Shown here: piece after piece, positions 1 to 11,897 of the stretch
How the letters are laid out: the number at the start of each line of letters is the position of its first letter
Position numbering within the stretch: the stretch's first letter is position 1
From: Hippopus hippopus
Taxonomy: Eukaryota; Mollusca; Bivalvia; Cardiida; Cardiidae
Reading direction: 5' to 3'
Length of the DNA: 64,000 bases
Assembly (NCBI GenBank): GCA_946811185.2
Contig: OX328113.1
Coordinates: 23,287,521-23,351,520, forward strand
Notes under the pieces: generated by a model
What the model saw: only the letters and a program-made list of their open reading frames with translations
The model's database searches: none
What the model was told of the DNA's origin: nothing
Made by a program: the position numbers and the translations under genes

Positions 1-785
1 ACACAGCTCAATATCTGCCAGCGTTAAGAAAAAAAGTCCGGAAAACTTTTTTTTTTTTTTTGTGAAAATTTCTAAGTCCAAGGCCCATAATTTCGTCAAA
101 AATCAGTGGACTGGAATGAAACTCAAACTTGATCTGTAACTCAAGGTGGTTGACTAACACACTGAAAATCAGCTCAATATCTGCCAGCATTTAGAAAAAA
201 AAGTCTGGAAAACTGTTTTTTCTGTGAAAATTTCTAAGTCCAAGGCCTGTAATTTCGTCAAAAATCAGTGGACTGGAACGAAACTCAAACTCGACCTGTA
301 ACTCATGGTGGTTGACTTGCACACTGAAAATCAGCTCAATATCTGCCAGCATTTAGGAAAAAAGTCCTGAGAACTGTTTTTTCTGTGAAAATTTCTAAGT
401 CCAAGGCCTGTAATTTCGTCAAAAATCAGTGGACTGGAACGAAACTCAAACTTGATCTGTAGCTCATGGTGGTTGACTTGCACACCAAGAATCAGCTCAA
501 TATCTGTCAGCGTTTAGAAAAAAAAGTCCGGAAAACTATTTTTTTTTTCAGTGAAATTTTCTAAGTCTAAGGCCCGTAATTTCATAAAAAATCATTGGAC
601 TGGAATGAAACTCGAACTTGATCTGTAACTCATGGTGGTTGACTTACACACCAAAAATCAGCTCAATATCTGTCAGCATTTAGAAAAAAAAGTCTGGAAA
701 ACTGATTTGCCAGAGGACTGACAGACAGACAGACGGACATAGTGCAAACCTAAAGTCCCCTTCAGCTTCGCCGGTAGGGGATTAA
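1..785. mobile_element. Tandem-core element, 161-166 bp units
   Basis: Four to five units with CAGCTCAATATCTGYCAGC recurring at about 5, 171, 333, 494 and 660. The last unit runs into a (CAGA)n stretch and the tail AGCTTCGCCGGTAGGGGATT at 757-782. Tandem cores with CAGA tails recall the pearl-type and Helentron-like elements described in bivalves. No coding capacity. The left end is outside the window. Confidence 0.8.
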
Positions 786-854
786 AAAAAAAAAAGCATT
801 GATAGAATGCGGGTAAATATACAGCTTTACATTACATGTCCATAATAGGCCAAT

Positions 855-1083
855 TTAACTCTATACCAAATGACAAACTTTAGATTCATCCAATTTAAAA
901 GCAACAGCAGACAACAAATCAGGTGTGTCTCAAATGGTGAGTTTTGTCTTTGACTGGCTAGAAAACTTTGTGAGAAAAGGAGAATATGCTGGTTACTAGC
1001 ATTTTCTCCTTTTCCTAAAATGTTTTTGAAAAGCCCCCTTCTGCACCGTTGTTAAAACTTGGGATTGAGTGGTGAAGGGTTAT
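855..1083. mobile_element. MITE-A copy (definition entry)
   Basis: MITE-A is a non-coding element of about 230 bp. Its ends are TTAA-CYCTTTACCA and TGGTAAAGRG-TTAA. One half holds TTTTAGACTTGTCCAAATTG and GCAGACGACAAAT, the other CCTGAGGAAGAAGG. The centre is a long perfect or near-perfect palindrome, GGAGAAAATGCTGG over CCAGCATTTTCTCC. TTAA target choice points to piggyBac-type mobilisation (inference). This copy begins at TTAA 855 and ends near 1083, where the final A has changed. Confidence 0.8.
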
Positions 1084-1127
1084 AAAATTCCTTACCCCTT
1101 TGGACAAATTTAACTTACAGTTGTTCA

Positions 1128-1248
1128 ACAATTTACCACACAATCCCGACTTAAAATGACTTTAAATACATTTTAGGAAAAGAAGAAAATACTGGTTACC
1201 AGCATTTTCTCCTTTTATCACAATGTTTTCTGTCCTTCCATTAACGGG
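1128..1248. mobile_element. MITE-A, partial
   Basis: Left end TTTACCACACAATCCCGAC and central palindrome (AATACTGGTTACCAGCATTTTC) are present; the right third is missing. Confidence 0.65.
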
Positions 1249-1569
1249 AACAGGAAAATATTTTGGAGAGATCATAACTTTTGTGCAAAGCATCCTAGAT
1301 TACTGAAGCTTTTGGGTATAATCATACACAGACAGAAGTTCAAGTGTACAAAATTAGAATAATTTTGCTTTATTTTTGTAGGAGTAATTAAGAAGTTTAT
1401 CGGTTCTGTTTTTTTTTTTTGGTCACCCTAAGTGGCCAGTATACCAAGGTGTTTATTGCACTATGACATACATCCTGGCTTGCAAACTACTTTTGAACCA
1501 CTATGTCAAAAAGGAAATGCTCACAACCTGCATCTTCCAGATGCCAAATTGTTTACACATTCTCATGCA

Positions 1570-1790
1570 TTAACCTCCTATGAAACAACAAAATTTTACC
1601 CTTGCCCAAATTTAAAGTATTTGCAGATGACAAAAACGACTTGTGTAATGGGATTTGTTCATAGACAGGTGGGAAACATTGTGGAAAATGGAGAAAATGC
1701 TGGTAACCAGCATTTTTTCCTTTTCCCAAAGTGTTTCAAAGCCCTTTTCCTCAAGGCTGTCGAAACTGAGGACTGTTTGGTGAAGGGTTA
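1570..1790. mobile_element. MITE-A, full length
   Basis: Runs from TTAA 1570 to TTAC 1790 with central GCTGGTAACCAGC. A 146-codon plus-strand open frame across it (1432-1872) is read-through of the repeat. Confidence 0.8.
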
Positions 1791-2021
1791 CACCTTAATT
1801 CATACCAATAATTTTCATTTTCTCCAAAATTTTCAAAGTTTCCTGCCACTAATATTTGTCTCGAGGAAATGAAATAATGTACTTGATGGAGTAGATGATG
1901 TACAATAGGAGAAGGCACTGGTGTGATTGAACTAGACTTTCAACCCGAAATATATTAACTCGAGCTCTTTCATTCAATGGCTAAAAAACAATCCAATGAA
2001 ACTCGGAGAGACTTTACTATT

Positions 2022-2394
2022 AATGAGCCATGCTCTGTGAAATGGGGGCTTAATACATCTGCAAAAAGTACTGATCCAGGTCGGCCCGCGCCAAAACTTT
2101 TCGCTTTAGGTCAATTTTCTGAATGTCCAAAGACCAGTCTACCTTACCTTTAAATCGATTGTAAACAAAAAAGCGGATGTTACAGATCCATTAGTATGTG
2201 ATGGCTTGCTTGGTAGCATGGATCACAACCTTGGGGAAAAGACTGCTATTGTAACCGCTGTTCAAAAAAGGAGAAAATGCTGGTAACCTGCTTTCAAAGA
2301 CGAATCCAATCATTTGAGACACATTTTTTTTGTTGTCTGCAAATGCTCTGCATTTGGACAAGTCTTAAAATTTTGTTGTTTTGTAAAGAGTTAA
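2022..2394. mobile_element. MITE-C fragment joined to MITE-A right half
   Basis: 2022-2230 matches the TGAGCCATGCTCTG family (MITE-C), missing its CAGCCTGCGCAG stem. 2260-2394 is the right half of a MITE-A from the palindrome to GTAAAGAGTTAA. Confidence 0.65.
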
Positions 2395-3470
2395 GATATT
2401 ACAAAAAGGTAATTTTGAAGAAGTAATTGTATGATGAAAAGAATAAATGAGAATGTTTAATGAACACAACAAAAGACAAAATTGTGACACAGTTTGCAGA
2501 GACCATTTGATCATCCATGTCCACATCTAATAAACAACCATATAAGCCCAAAGCTAGCCTGGGTGCAGACGGTAATAATTTTAATTACTCTGTATCATGC
2601 TCTCTTAATCGCAGTCTGCTAATAGATCTTTGGCAGTTACCATTTGATCGCTTTCGTTATTATTACCGCCTGGGGACATTTGAGGGTCTCACCACGATTA
2701 CCAATTGTGACGATAATCTAATAATAGACTTGTTTATGACACGACATCACAATGGTATTAACAATGGTTTCATGCAGTTTTCAACCAATTCATAGCGACC
2801 TTCAACAACACTTGTTACAGCATCCTTTAAAAAGCTTTTAGAGCCAAACAGCCGAAACAATTAGCAGATATTGTAAAAATATCCTCCAAAGTCATCGAGA
2901 ATAACCTGTCTGAAATTTTGTTGTCAATATTTTCATAGAAGGCGCACGAACATGTAGTGATCAAACCAAGGCTACTGGAATTTCGGTATCTACTTTTAGT
3001 CATTTACGTTCGAATCCCAATTGCAGCGACATCTACTTTACGTCACTTTGAGATGGGGTAAACTAGATGTTGCTGCAATCGGTTTTCTAATGTCCCCAGG
3101 TCGTCTTTTTGAAATAACAGCATCCAAATGATAGAAAAGGAAAAAATGAACGGCCTGCAACCCTGGCTAGCTCAAAGCATAACTACTTTTGCGCAAGATC
3201 AAGATCAGTCTGTCTGATCTTTGATCTACACTGACCAGTACTTCCATGTCTACATCTAGTTACCAACCATATAAGCCCCAAGCACAACTATTTTTGCATA
3301 CAGTGTAAGATTAAGATCAGTCTGATCTTTGATTTACACCGTCCAATACTTTCACGGTTATTCAGTTCTAAACACCCTAGAAGTATTAGAAAAGAACCCT
3401 TCTTCTTGTTGCCTTTGGGTTGTTTTTTTTTAACCATATAAAAGACTATTTAAACCATAATTTTACACTT
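2395..3470. other. No gene seen; mostly unique sequence
   Basis: No convincing exon. A weak pair of GATCAAGATCAGTCTGATC hairpins (3195-3235 and 3306-3345) resembles the core of MITE-B. The rest looks unique. Confidence 0.4.
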
Positions 3471-3722
3471 GACCCTTTACAAGATTTTTCAAAATTTCAA
3501 ACTCGTCCATATTGAAAGCATTTGTGGATGACAAATAAGGCTCAAATTTTTGGAAACCATTGTGAGAAAAGCAGAAAATGCTTGTAACAAGCATTTTCTT
3601 TTTTTTCCCAGTTATGTTTTCTATTCTTTCAAAGACAAAAACCAGCATTTGAGTTATATTATATTTATCATCCGTAAATGCTTTTAATCTAAACGAGTCA
3701 AAAATTTTGTTGTCTCCTTTAG
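3471..3722. mobile_element. MITE-A, diverged
   Basis: The centre reads GAAAATGCTTGTAACAAGCATTTTC, still a perfect palindrome although one pair differs from the consensus. Ends are degraded. Confidence 0.7.
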
Positions 3723-3834
3723 CTCACATGCAACCTAATACGGTACTCTGCTTGAGCAATCATTCAGAAAGAAAGACAGACAAACTGAGAAAAACAAAGA
3801 AACAGAGAGACGGACAGGCAGACAGACAAAGAAA

Positions 3835-4033
3835 GTTACCTTTACTATACCACAAAATGTACCCTACCACATTGCAAGCATTTGCAGACAACAAATTGGA
3901 TGATATCTGGCTTAGAAAACATTGTGGAAAAAGGAGAAAATGCTGGTCACCAGCATTTTTTTCCTTTTCCCCACAATGATTTTAAAACGCTCCCTCCTAA
4001 AGGTTGTTAAACTCAGGATTGTTTGGTAAAGGC
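3835..4033. mobile_element. MITE-A, near full length
   Basis: The centre is GCTGGTCACCAGC; the right end reads GTTTGGTAAAGGCTT. Preceded by a short GACAGACA-rich stretch (3770-3830). Confidence 0.75.
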
Positions 4034-4077
4034 TTTATGTGTACAAAGTGTATGTATTCCATAGAGACACACACTAC

Positions 4078-5608
4078 AACAAGAGGGCCATGATGGCCCT
4101 GAAGTCGCTCACCTGAGTCTTTTTACCAAACATGATCCATTTTCAGTCTCTTTTGAGATATTATGACAAACATTCTACCAAGCTTTCATAATTATTGGAC
4201 TGAAAATTTGGCCTCTAGCTGGTACACAAGCTTTTTCTAGAATTTCCCTCAGTGACCTACTTTTTAGCCAAACATAGCCCATTTTCCCATTGTAGATATT
4301 GCCAAAACAAAGATTCTGACCACCTTTCATAAGTATTGGACAGAAAATGTGGCCTCTAGATTTCCAAGATTTGACATGGCGACCTAGTTTTTAACCCAAT
4401 GTGACCCCTTTTCAATTTCATCATAATGATCATCAAGAAAAACATTCTGACTAATTTTTATAAGTATTGGACAGAAAATGATGAGTCATGAGCTACACAA
4501 GTTATTTTAAAGATCTGGCCTGGTGACCTAGTTCTTCACCCAACGTGACCCATTTTCAAACTCATTCAAGATACAATTATGACAAACATTCTGCCCAACT
4601 TTCATGAATATTTGACTGAAAATATGGCCTCTAGAGGGTACACAAGGTTTTTCTAAGATTTGACCCAGTGACCTAGTTTATAACCCGACATGATCCATTT
4701 TCAAACTAGTCTAAGAAATCATCAAGTCAAACATTCTGACCAAGTTTCATGAGTATCGCACTGAAAATGTGTCCTCTAGAGCGTACACAAGGTTTTTCTA
4801 AGATTTGACCTAGTAACCTAGTTTTTGACCCCACATGACCCATTTTTGAAATCATCTGAGATATCATCAAGACAAACATTCTGACCAACTTTCAAGAGTT
4901 TTGGACTGAAATTGTGGCCACTAGAGCGTACACAAGGTTTTTCTAAGATTTGATCTAATGACCTAGTTTTTGACCCGACATGACCCATTTACAAACTCGT
5001 TGAGATATCATCAAGACAAACATTCTGACCAAGTTTCAAGAGTTTTGGACTGAAAATGTGGCCTCTAGAGCATACACAAGGTTTTTCTAAGATTTGTTCT
5101 AGTGACCTAGTTTTTGACCCAACATGACCCATTTTGGAGCTCGTCCAAGATATCACCAAGACAATCATTCTGACCAACTTTCAAGAGTTTTGGACTGAAA
5201 ATGTGGCCTCTAGAGCATACACAATGTTTTTCTAAGATTTGACCTAGTGACCTAGTTTTTGAAACGACATGACCCATTTTTTAACTCGTCTGAGATATCA
5301 TCAAGACAAACATTCTGACCAAGTTTCAAGAGTTTTGGACTGAAAATGTGGCCTCTAGAGCGTACACACGGCTTTTCTAAGATTTGACCTAGTGACCTAG
5401 TTTTTGACCCAACATGACCCATTTTCGAACTCATCCGAGATATCATCATAAAAAACAATCAGACCAAGTTACATGAGTATCTGACAAAAAATGTGGTCTC
5501 TAGAGTGTACACAAGGTAAAAGTTGACGATGGACGACACACAACGGACGACGGACAAAGCACAATCACAAAAGCTCACCATGAGCACTTTGTGCTCAGGT
5601 GAGCTAAA
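4078..5608. mobile_element. Tandem-core element, about 146-bp units
   Basis: The left end has the hairpin GGGCCATGATGGCCC and CGCTCACCTGAG. About nine units follow (GACCAAGTTTCAAGAGTTTT, GGCCTCTAGAGCGTACAC, TTTTTGACCCRACATGACCC). The right end has GGACGACGGACAAAGCACAA and the stem GAGCACTTTGTGCTC followed by AGGTGAGCT. The two ends therefore share the inverted motif CTCACCTGA/AGGTGAGC. Minus-strand open frames in it are repeat translation. The same left end occurs at 21.87, 32.82 and 38.14 kb. Confidence 0.85.
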
Positions 5609-5619
5609 AACAATAGAAA

Positions 5620-6590
5620 ATATGTGTCACCAAGAAGTGTCTTATGCCCCAAAAGTTAGATATAACTCTTTCCAGTGAGCTGTGAACATGAACATTGACT
5701 ATACATGGACACAACTTTTACAAACAGTTCTGACCTTGTCCATTGACATATAGACATAATTCTTTCAAAGGACAGTCTTTATGAGATTGACCTTTCTGTA
5801 CTGAGTATTTTTGGACTTATTAAAAACGTTACAAGCAGGACACAAACATAACTGCCCAAAATTTCCATTTCCTTTTGAACACATTTTGCATGCCTTGACA
5901 TTTGACTGAAGAACATGATTCTTACATGCTACACATTGTATTTAGGTAGTTGACATTTCTGCCAGTTATGCTGAAATTCATTCATAGTTAAACAGTTACA
6001 TGCTGGACACAAACATAACACCCACAACCCCTGATTTTTTTTCAACATTTGACCTTGCCGTGACCTTGATCTTTGACCCACAGACATGGTTCTAGGGTGC
6101 AACACATTCTGTTTATGTGGTTGATAATTGAACACAGTTATACTGAAATTCATTCATAATTGAAAAAAAGTTACAGGCCACATGAACAAACAGAAACCCT
6201 CAAAATTTCCCTTTTTTAACATATTTCACCTTGCTGTGACCTTAGCCTTTGACCTACAGACATGGTTCTAGCACACAGCACATCGTCTGTATGTGGTTCA
6301 CAATTCTGTAGTTATACTGGAATTCATTCCTTATCAAAAGTGTTACAGGCCGGAAACAAACAGTACCCCAAAAAAACACATTTGACCTTGCTGTGACCTT
6401 GACATTTGACCTACAGACATGACTCCTGCTCATGACACATCATTTTCATGCCGCTAACATTTGTGCAAATTCATTTATGAAATAAGGGATAGGGAAAAAA
6501 CTTGTGACTGACATGAAAATGTCACTGATAGACAAACAGACCAAACAAATATCATATGTTCTAGAATTTTTTTTTCAGGGGCATAAAAAA
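5620..6590. mobile_element. Tandem-core element, about 166-176 bp units
   Basis: Units carry TTACAGGCCGGACACAAAC, TGACCTTGACCTTTGACCTACAGACATG and CACATCATCTTTATGTGG, recurring near 5829, 5995, 6171 and 6343. The ends are inverted: TTATGCCCCAAAAG at 5640 and TTTTCAGGGGCATAAA at 6571. A second member lies at 54.06-55.18 kb. Confidence 0.8.
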
Positions 6591-7184
6591 GGTACATGAT
6601 AATCTCTCTTGAAAATACAAATATTCATCTTGCATTCACCAGCCATTCTCAATAACATTCTTAGTTTAAGTCTCAAGATTTGCTTACATTTGAAAGTACA
6701 CAATCTCTGTTTTGCTGACCCAAATGGTTTAGCCAATCAGAATTTGTGTTACTTTCAAAATCTAGAATTAGACTAAGAACACAATGCTGACTGGTTGATG
6801 AATACAAGCCTGGATCAATGTTGATCTTGCCACGAGATGAAACTTACAGGCCAACCATACAACTAAAGTGATAAAGGAAATTACAATGATAATTTCTCTT
6901 AAAAAAATAAAAATACATTCAAGTGTTTTTAATATTTTTCATTTTCATAAGTGGAACTACTCAAGTTGAAGGTGTATTTAGACCTACAACCAGGACCACA
7001 ACTAAACCAAAATCAATGGCAACATATACAAAGTACAATCTAATGCAACTATCTTTACTAACAGAGGCACATTTCATTGCGATGCAGGGTCTAATAAGTA
7101 TACTCAGGCTTTTATTTTTCCTTTGTTATTCTCGCTATGGATTAGTTACTGTTTTTCCTAAGATAAGGGCACCTTATCTAACCT
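6591..7184. other. No gene seen
   Basis: AT-rich unique-looking sequence. An 87-codon plus-strand frame at 6923-7186 (FRPTTRTTTKPKSMATYTKY) has no homology I recognise and no splice or start context that supports it. Confidence 0.35.
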
Positions 7185-7385
7185 AACCTTTAGGCTGCTA
7201 AGCCTAACTCACTGTCCTTTGGCAAACAGTGTAGATCAAAATCAGACTGCACAGAACATGCAGTCTGATCTTTGATCTACACTTTCCAATTAGGAGATAT
7301 TATTCCCAAAAACATAACTTTGAAATAGCAATAATTAAGGTTTTTTCTATCGAACTAATAATTTAATTTTTGTTATTTACCAGGA
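7185..7385. mobile_element. MITE-B copy (definition entry)
   Basis: MITE-B is about 205-215 bp. Its ends are TTAACCCTTAGGCTGCTAAG and TTTAGCAGCCTAAGGGTTAA. The core is the hairpin GACAGTGTAGATCAAGATCA-GACTGCAC / GTGCAGTC-TGATCTTGATCTACACTGTC. Like MITE-A it is bounded by TTAA and codes for nothing. This copy lacks its right end. Confidence 0.7.
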
Positions 7386-7400
7386 GAAGGATTAATAATA

Positions 7401-7668
7401 TGGCTTGCAACACGCAAAAAGGGGCATTCAGACATTTGCGTAAAGTGTTGTCTGGGATTAGCCTGCGCAGTTCGCGCAGGCTAATCTGAGACGGCACTTT
7501 ATGACTACATTAGATTTTGTGCTACAGTAGACTTGCGCAAAACAGAAAATTACATAAAAACGGAAAGTGTAGTTTTGGATTAGCCTGCGCGGACTGCACA
7601 GGCTGATCCGAGACGACACTTTACGCAAATGTGCGAATGCCCCATTTTGCATGTTGCAGGCCATATAG
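7401..7668. mobile_element. Hairpin element with GGCCTGCAACATGC ends
   Basis: Inverted ends ATGGCYTGCAACAYGCAAAA. It holds two internal stems, AGCCTGCGCAG/TTCGCGCAGGCT near 7465 and AGCCTGCGCGGACTGCACAGGCT near 7580, in inverted arrangement with ACTTTACGCAAATG arms. It shares the CAGCCTGCGCAG stem with MITE-C but has different ends. Confidence 0.75.
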
Positions 7669-7819
7669 GCTGTCTTGCAAGACTTCTACTTTTCTTCATT
7701 CTTACCAAATATGCAGAAGAGTGCCCAAAGAGAGATAACTGGCAATATTAAGTATTGCAACTCTTTTTTGGTCAATACATTGAACAACTGACTGTTGTAA
7801 CGCTGAACCTGGATTTAAT

Positions 7820-7900
7820 TGCTTAAACATCCATTGTAGATTAAGATTGGACTGACAGAACATGCAATCTGATCTTAGATCTACACTGTCTACTTCTTTG
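7820..7900. mobile_element. MITE-B core fragment
   Basis: Hairpin GTAGATTAAGATTGGACTG / CAATCTGATCTTAGATCTAC; ends lost. Confidence 0.55.
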
Positions 7901-8305
7901 CCAGTTCTTCTGACAAAAAAAAGCTACTATGACATCACAATATTTGCATCTTATTACCGAATGAGGTTGTCCCTTCCATTCATTAGCATTACAAGGGTTA
8001 GATGTTTGAAAAATTGAAAAACCAAAGTGCAACCTGTCAAGTGGATAGGTGGTTGTTAAGATGTACAAGTATATGATTTACAAACGAAAACAAACCAATA
8101 CTTTTACAAAACATGGAAAAAACAAGACACTGGTCCCAAAGAACTTGGAAACATCACTGATCTGAAATAGGAGAAATAAAATCAAAACTCCATCAAAACA
8201 ATTGAAAAACGTTCATTTCACCATTAGAAAGTTCTCATAATTGAGGCATATCGTTCACATTTGAGTTTGTCAATCTGTATTTCTGACCCCTGTCATTACT
8301 GCCAG

Positions 8306-8405
8306 TTAACCCTTTACCACACAATCTCGAGTTTTTAGGATGCTGGGAAATAAGACTTTTAAAAACATTGTGGGAGAAGGCAAAAATGTTGGTAACCAGC
8401 AATGT
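8306..8405. mobile_element. MITE-A left half abutting the minisatellite
   Basis: Starts at TTAA 8306 and stops inside the central palindrome (GTTGGTAACCAGCAATG), where the 41-bp array begins. A minus-strand CAG acceptor-like site at 8150 leads straight into a stop and is not called. Confidence 0.65.
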
Positions 8406-10650
8406 CTTCAGTAAACAAACATTTATAATGACCAAGTTTGCAATGCCTACAGTATACAAACATTTTTAATGGCCAAGCTGGCAATGCTGCAGGACACAAA
8501 CTTTTTGAATGGCCAAGTTAGCCATGCCTTCAGTGAACAAAAATTCAAAAGGCCATGTAGGCATTGCCTGTAGTATACAAACAATTTGAATGACCAAGTT
8601 GGCAATGCCTTCAGTCAACAAAACTTTGAATGGCCAAGTTTGCATTGCCTGCAGTATACTGACATTTTGAGTGAATAAGTTGGCAATGTCTGTAGTATAC
8701 AGATATTTTGAATGGCCAAGTTGGCAATGCCTGCAGTATACAAATATTTTGAATGGCCAAGTTGGCAATGCCTGCAGTAAACAAACATTTTGATTGGCCA
8801 AGTTGGCAATGCCTGCAGTATACAAATATTTTGAATGACCAAGTTGGCAATGTCTGCAGTATACAAATATTTTGAATGGCCAAGTTGGCAATGCCTGCAG
8901 TATACAAATATTTTGAATGGCCAAGTTGGCAATGCCTGCAGTAAACAAACATTTTGATTGGCCAAGTTGGCAATGCCTGCAGTATACAAATATTTTGAAT
9001 GACCAAGTTGGCAATGCCTGCAGAAAACAAATATTTTGAATGGCCAAGTTGCCAATGCCTGTAGTAAGCAGACATTTTGAATGGCAAAGTTGGCAATGCC
9101 TGCAGTATACAAATATTTTGAATGACCAAGTTGGCAATGCCTGCAGTAAACAAACATTTTGAACAACCAAGTTGGCAATGCCTGCAGTATGCAAACATTT
9201 TGAATCACTAAATAAGCAATACCTGTCTGCTGTATACAAACATTTTGAATAGCCAAGTTGGCAATACCTGAAGTATACAAACATTTTAAATGGCCAAGTT
9301 TGCCCTGCCTGCAGTATACAAACATTTTGAATGGCCAAGTTGGCAATGTCTGCAGTACACGAACATTTTAAATGGCCAAGTTGGCCATGTCTGCAGTCAG
9401 CAAACAATTTGAATGGTCAAGCTGGCAATGTCTGCAGTAAACAAACATTTTGAATGGACAAATTGGCAGTGCCTGGGGTATATATATATAGACTTTTTTT
9501 AAATGACTTAGTTTGCAATGTCTGAAGTATTCAAAAATTTTGAATGGCCAAAATGATATTCCTGCAGTATACAAACATTTTGAATGGCCAAGTTGGCAAT
9601 GCCTGCAGTATACAAATATTTTGAATGGCCAAGTTGGCAATATCTTCAGTCAACAAATATTTTGAATGGCCAAGTAGATATTGCCTGCAGAATACAAACA
9701 TTTTCAATGACTAAGCTGGCAATGTTTGCAGTACACAATCATTTTGATTAGCCTAGTTAGCAATGCCTGCAGTATACAAACATTTTGAATGGCCAAGTTT
9801 GTTTGTGCCTGCAGTTTACTGACATATTGGATGACTACATTGGCAATGCCTGTAGTTGACAAACATTTTGAAAAACCAAGTTGGCAATGCCTGCAGTATA
9901 CAAGCATTTTGAATGGCCAAGTTGACAATCCTGCAATATACAAACATTTTGAATGGCCAAGTTGACAATGCCTGCAGTATACAAACATTTTGAATGGCCA
10001 AGTTGGCAATGTCTGCAGTAAACAAACATTTTGAATGGCCGAACTGGCTATGTCTGCTGTAAATAAGTATTCTGAATGAGCAAATTGGCAATGTCTGCAG
10101 TAAACAAACATTTTGAATGGCCAAGTTGACAATGCCTGCAGTATACAAGCATTTTGAATGGCCAAGTTGATAATGCCTGCAGTTTACAACAATTTTAAAT
10201 GGCCAAGTTGGCAATACCTGCAGTATACTAACATTTTGAATAGCAAAGTTGGCAATGCCTGCAGTAAACAAACATTTTGAATAGCCAAGTTGGCAATGTC
10301 TGCAGTAAATAAACATTTTGAATGGCCAAGTTGGCTACGTCTGCTGTAAATAAACATTTTGAATGAGCAAATTGGCAATGTCTGCAGTAAACAAACATTT
10401 TGAATGACCAAGTTTGGCAATGCCTGAAGGAAACAAACATTCTGAATGAGCAAATTGGCAATGTCTGCAGTAAACAAAGATCTGAGTGACCAAGTTTGGC
10501 AATGTCTGCAGTATACTAATATTTTGAATGACCCAGTTGGCAGTACCTGCTGTATTCATGCATTTTGAATGACCAAATTAGCTGTGCCAGATGTATTCTG
10601 ACATTTTAAAGGGCCTAGTTGGCAATGTCTGCAGTACTAAGACATCTTGA
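8405..10650. repeat. 41-bp minisatellite, about 55 units
   Basis: The unit is built of TTTTGAATGGCCAAGTTGG and CAATGCCTGCAGTATACAAACA, repeating every 41 bp over 2.2 kb with 5-20% variation. It contains the short palindromes TTGGCCAA-like, CTGCAG and GTATAC. Since 41 is not divisible by three and the minus strand of the unit has no stop in any frame, three units make an open 41-residue period and all three minus-strand frames stay open for long stretches (up to 313 codons). These frames are a by-product of the repeat; nothing suggests a protein. Confidence 0.95.
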
Positions 10651-10694
10651 ATTATTTACCCTTAAAGTGCTGAATAAACCAAACAATTATTTTC

Positions 10695-10845
10695 AGTGTA
10701 GAGTTTAGATCTATATAATGGCCATCTCAGGTTCTTCTTGTTCAGTATAGCTGACAGTTCAGACCAAAGATTAGACTGCATGTTTAGTGCAGTCTGATCT
10801 TGATTTACACTGGCTTCAAAAGCGGCTATAGGTGCTTAAGGATTA
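10695..10845. mobile_element. MITE-B, diverged
   Basis: Core GATTAGACTGCATGTTTAGTGCAGTCTGATC; right end GGTGCTTAAGGATTAA. Confidence 0.6.
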
Positions 10846-11205
10846 AGTTGGCAGTGACTACAGTATTCAGATATACTGACTGATTCAGAAGTAATTGCTT
10901 TGCCAAGTTGTTTTTTGATTACCAAGTCTGTGGCACTTAAGGTGTTCAAACATTTTAGATGGCCATGTTGGTCCCTAATCCACATACATTGAAATCATGA
11001 TCAGAGTATTTTCAAATCAATCAATATACATGTAGATTAGAGATCAGAATGCAACTTCTATGCTGTCTGATAACACTCCTTCCTATTAAGTTTGCAGTGA
11101 TTGTATAAACATTGCATTTTGGATGACCAAATTGACAACAAACTCAGAAATTTCACATCCTAATGACAGGTACATGGAATTCTCAATTCAAAAAGCATTC
11201 TATGA

Positions 11206-11417
11206 CCCTTTACCACACAATCCCATGTTTTCACAATCCTGACGGAGGATGCTTTTAAAAACCTTGTGGAAAAAGGATAAATTGCTGGTTACCAGCATTT
11301 TCCCACAATGTTTTCTATTCTTTAAAAACCAGATCCCGACACTGGTATCTTTTTTTGTTGTCTGCAAATGCAATAATTTTTGAAAAGTCTTCAATTTTGT
11401 CAGCTGGTAAAAAGTTC
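11206..11417. mobile_element. MITE-A, near full length
   Basis: Left CCCTTTACCACACAATCCC, centre GCTGGTTACCAGCATTTTCCCACAATG (a few bases deleted on the right arm), right CTGGTAAAAAGTTCAA. Confidence 0.7.
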
Positions 11418-11632
11418 AAATGTGAATGAGCAATGAGATAATACTATCAATTTTTTTCCAAAGATATGGCCATTCCACAAAAGCACTTCAAATTTGCAAA
11501 AATAGTGTAATAATCAGATATTCAAATGTACTTAAGTCATGCACTGGCAAAACAAGGTTTCAAATGCATCTCCACGATGCATTATACGAAGCAAGTTTTA
11601 ACATAATCATTGATTAATAAAATTTATTTTGA

Positions 11633-11638
11633 GTACTA
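11633..11638 (-). promoter_or_regulatory. Possible polyadenylation signal
   Basis: AATAAA on the minus strand, about 210 bases past the stop in exon A. It is AT-rich sequence, so the hexamer could occur by chance. Confidence 0.3.
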
Positions 11639-11689
11639 GTAACAACCCACAAAATCCTTAGCTAAAATGATCCTTGGACATGCAAAAAA

Positions 11690-11822
11690 TTTACCAAGAG
11701 CAAAAAGTTTTGACCAATAAATTTCAGCCCTGGTCAGCCTGCGCAGTTCCCGCAAAAAACAGGATTGAAATTTATTGCAGATTCATTGAACCCCTTTCTC
11801 ACAGATAATGGCTCAATTTAAA
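11690..11822. mobile_element. MITE-C fragment
   Basis: Holds CAGCCCTGGTCAGCCTGCGC and a degenerate TTTCTCACAGATAATGGCTCA end, directly below exon A. It lies in the presumed 3' untranslated or downstream region. Confidence 0.5.
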
Positions 11823-11843
11823 TTGTTGAATAAGAAGTTTTAC

Positions 11844-11897
11844 CCTAATTCGTTGCAGAGTTGCCAGAATTGTCCCCCTCTTCATCTGTCTGTGCCC
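11844..11897 (-). CDS. Exon A: stop-containing exon, possible last exon
   Basis: The acceptor is TTTTATTTTATAG. In the common phase it encodes AQTDEEGDNSGNSATN followed by TAG, with a GTAAAAC donor-like sequence directly after. An AATAAA lies about 210 bases downstream. Two readings are possible: it is the 3' terminal exon, so the protein ends here, or it is an exon that has gained a stop. No further minus-strand exon was found below this point, which favours the first. Confidence 0.5.

Noticed and set aside
855..1240. CRISPR-like look of repeated palindromes
   Set aside because: Copies are 230-bp transposons at irregular spacing in a eukaryotic genome; no short regular spacers.
1432..1872. 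146-codon plus-strand frame
   Set aside because: Most of it is MITE-A sequence including the palindrome; no splice or homology support.
8095..8185. Further exon downstream of exon A with a good CAG acceptor at 8165
   Set aside because: In the common phase it stops after one codon; not distinguishable from chance.
8466..10560. Cys/His-rich minus-strand open frames of up to 313 codons
   Set aside because: They are translation of the 41-bp minisatellite; all three frames give the same 41-residue period.
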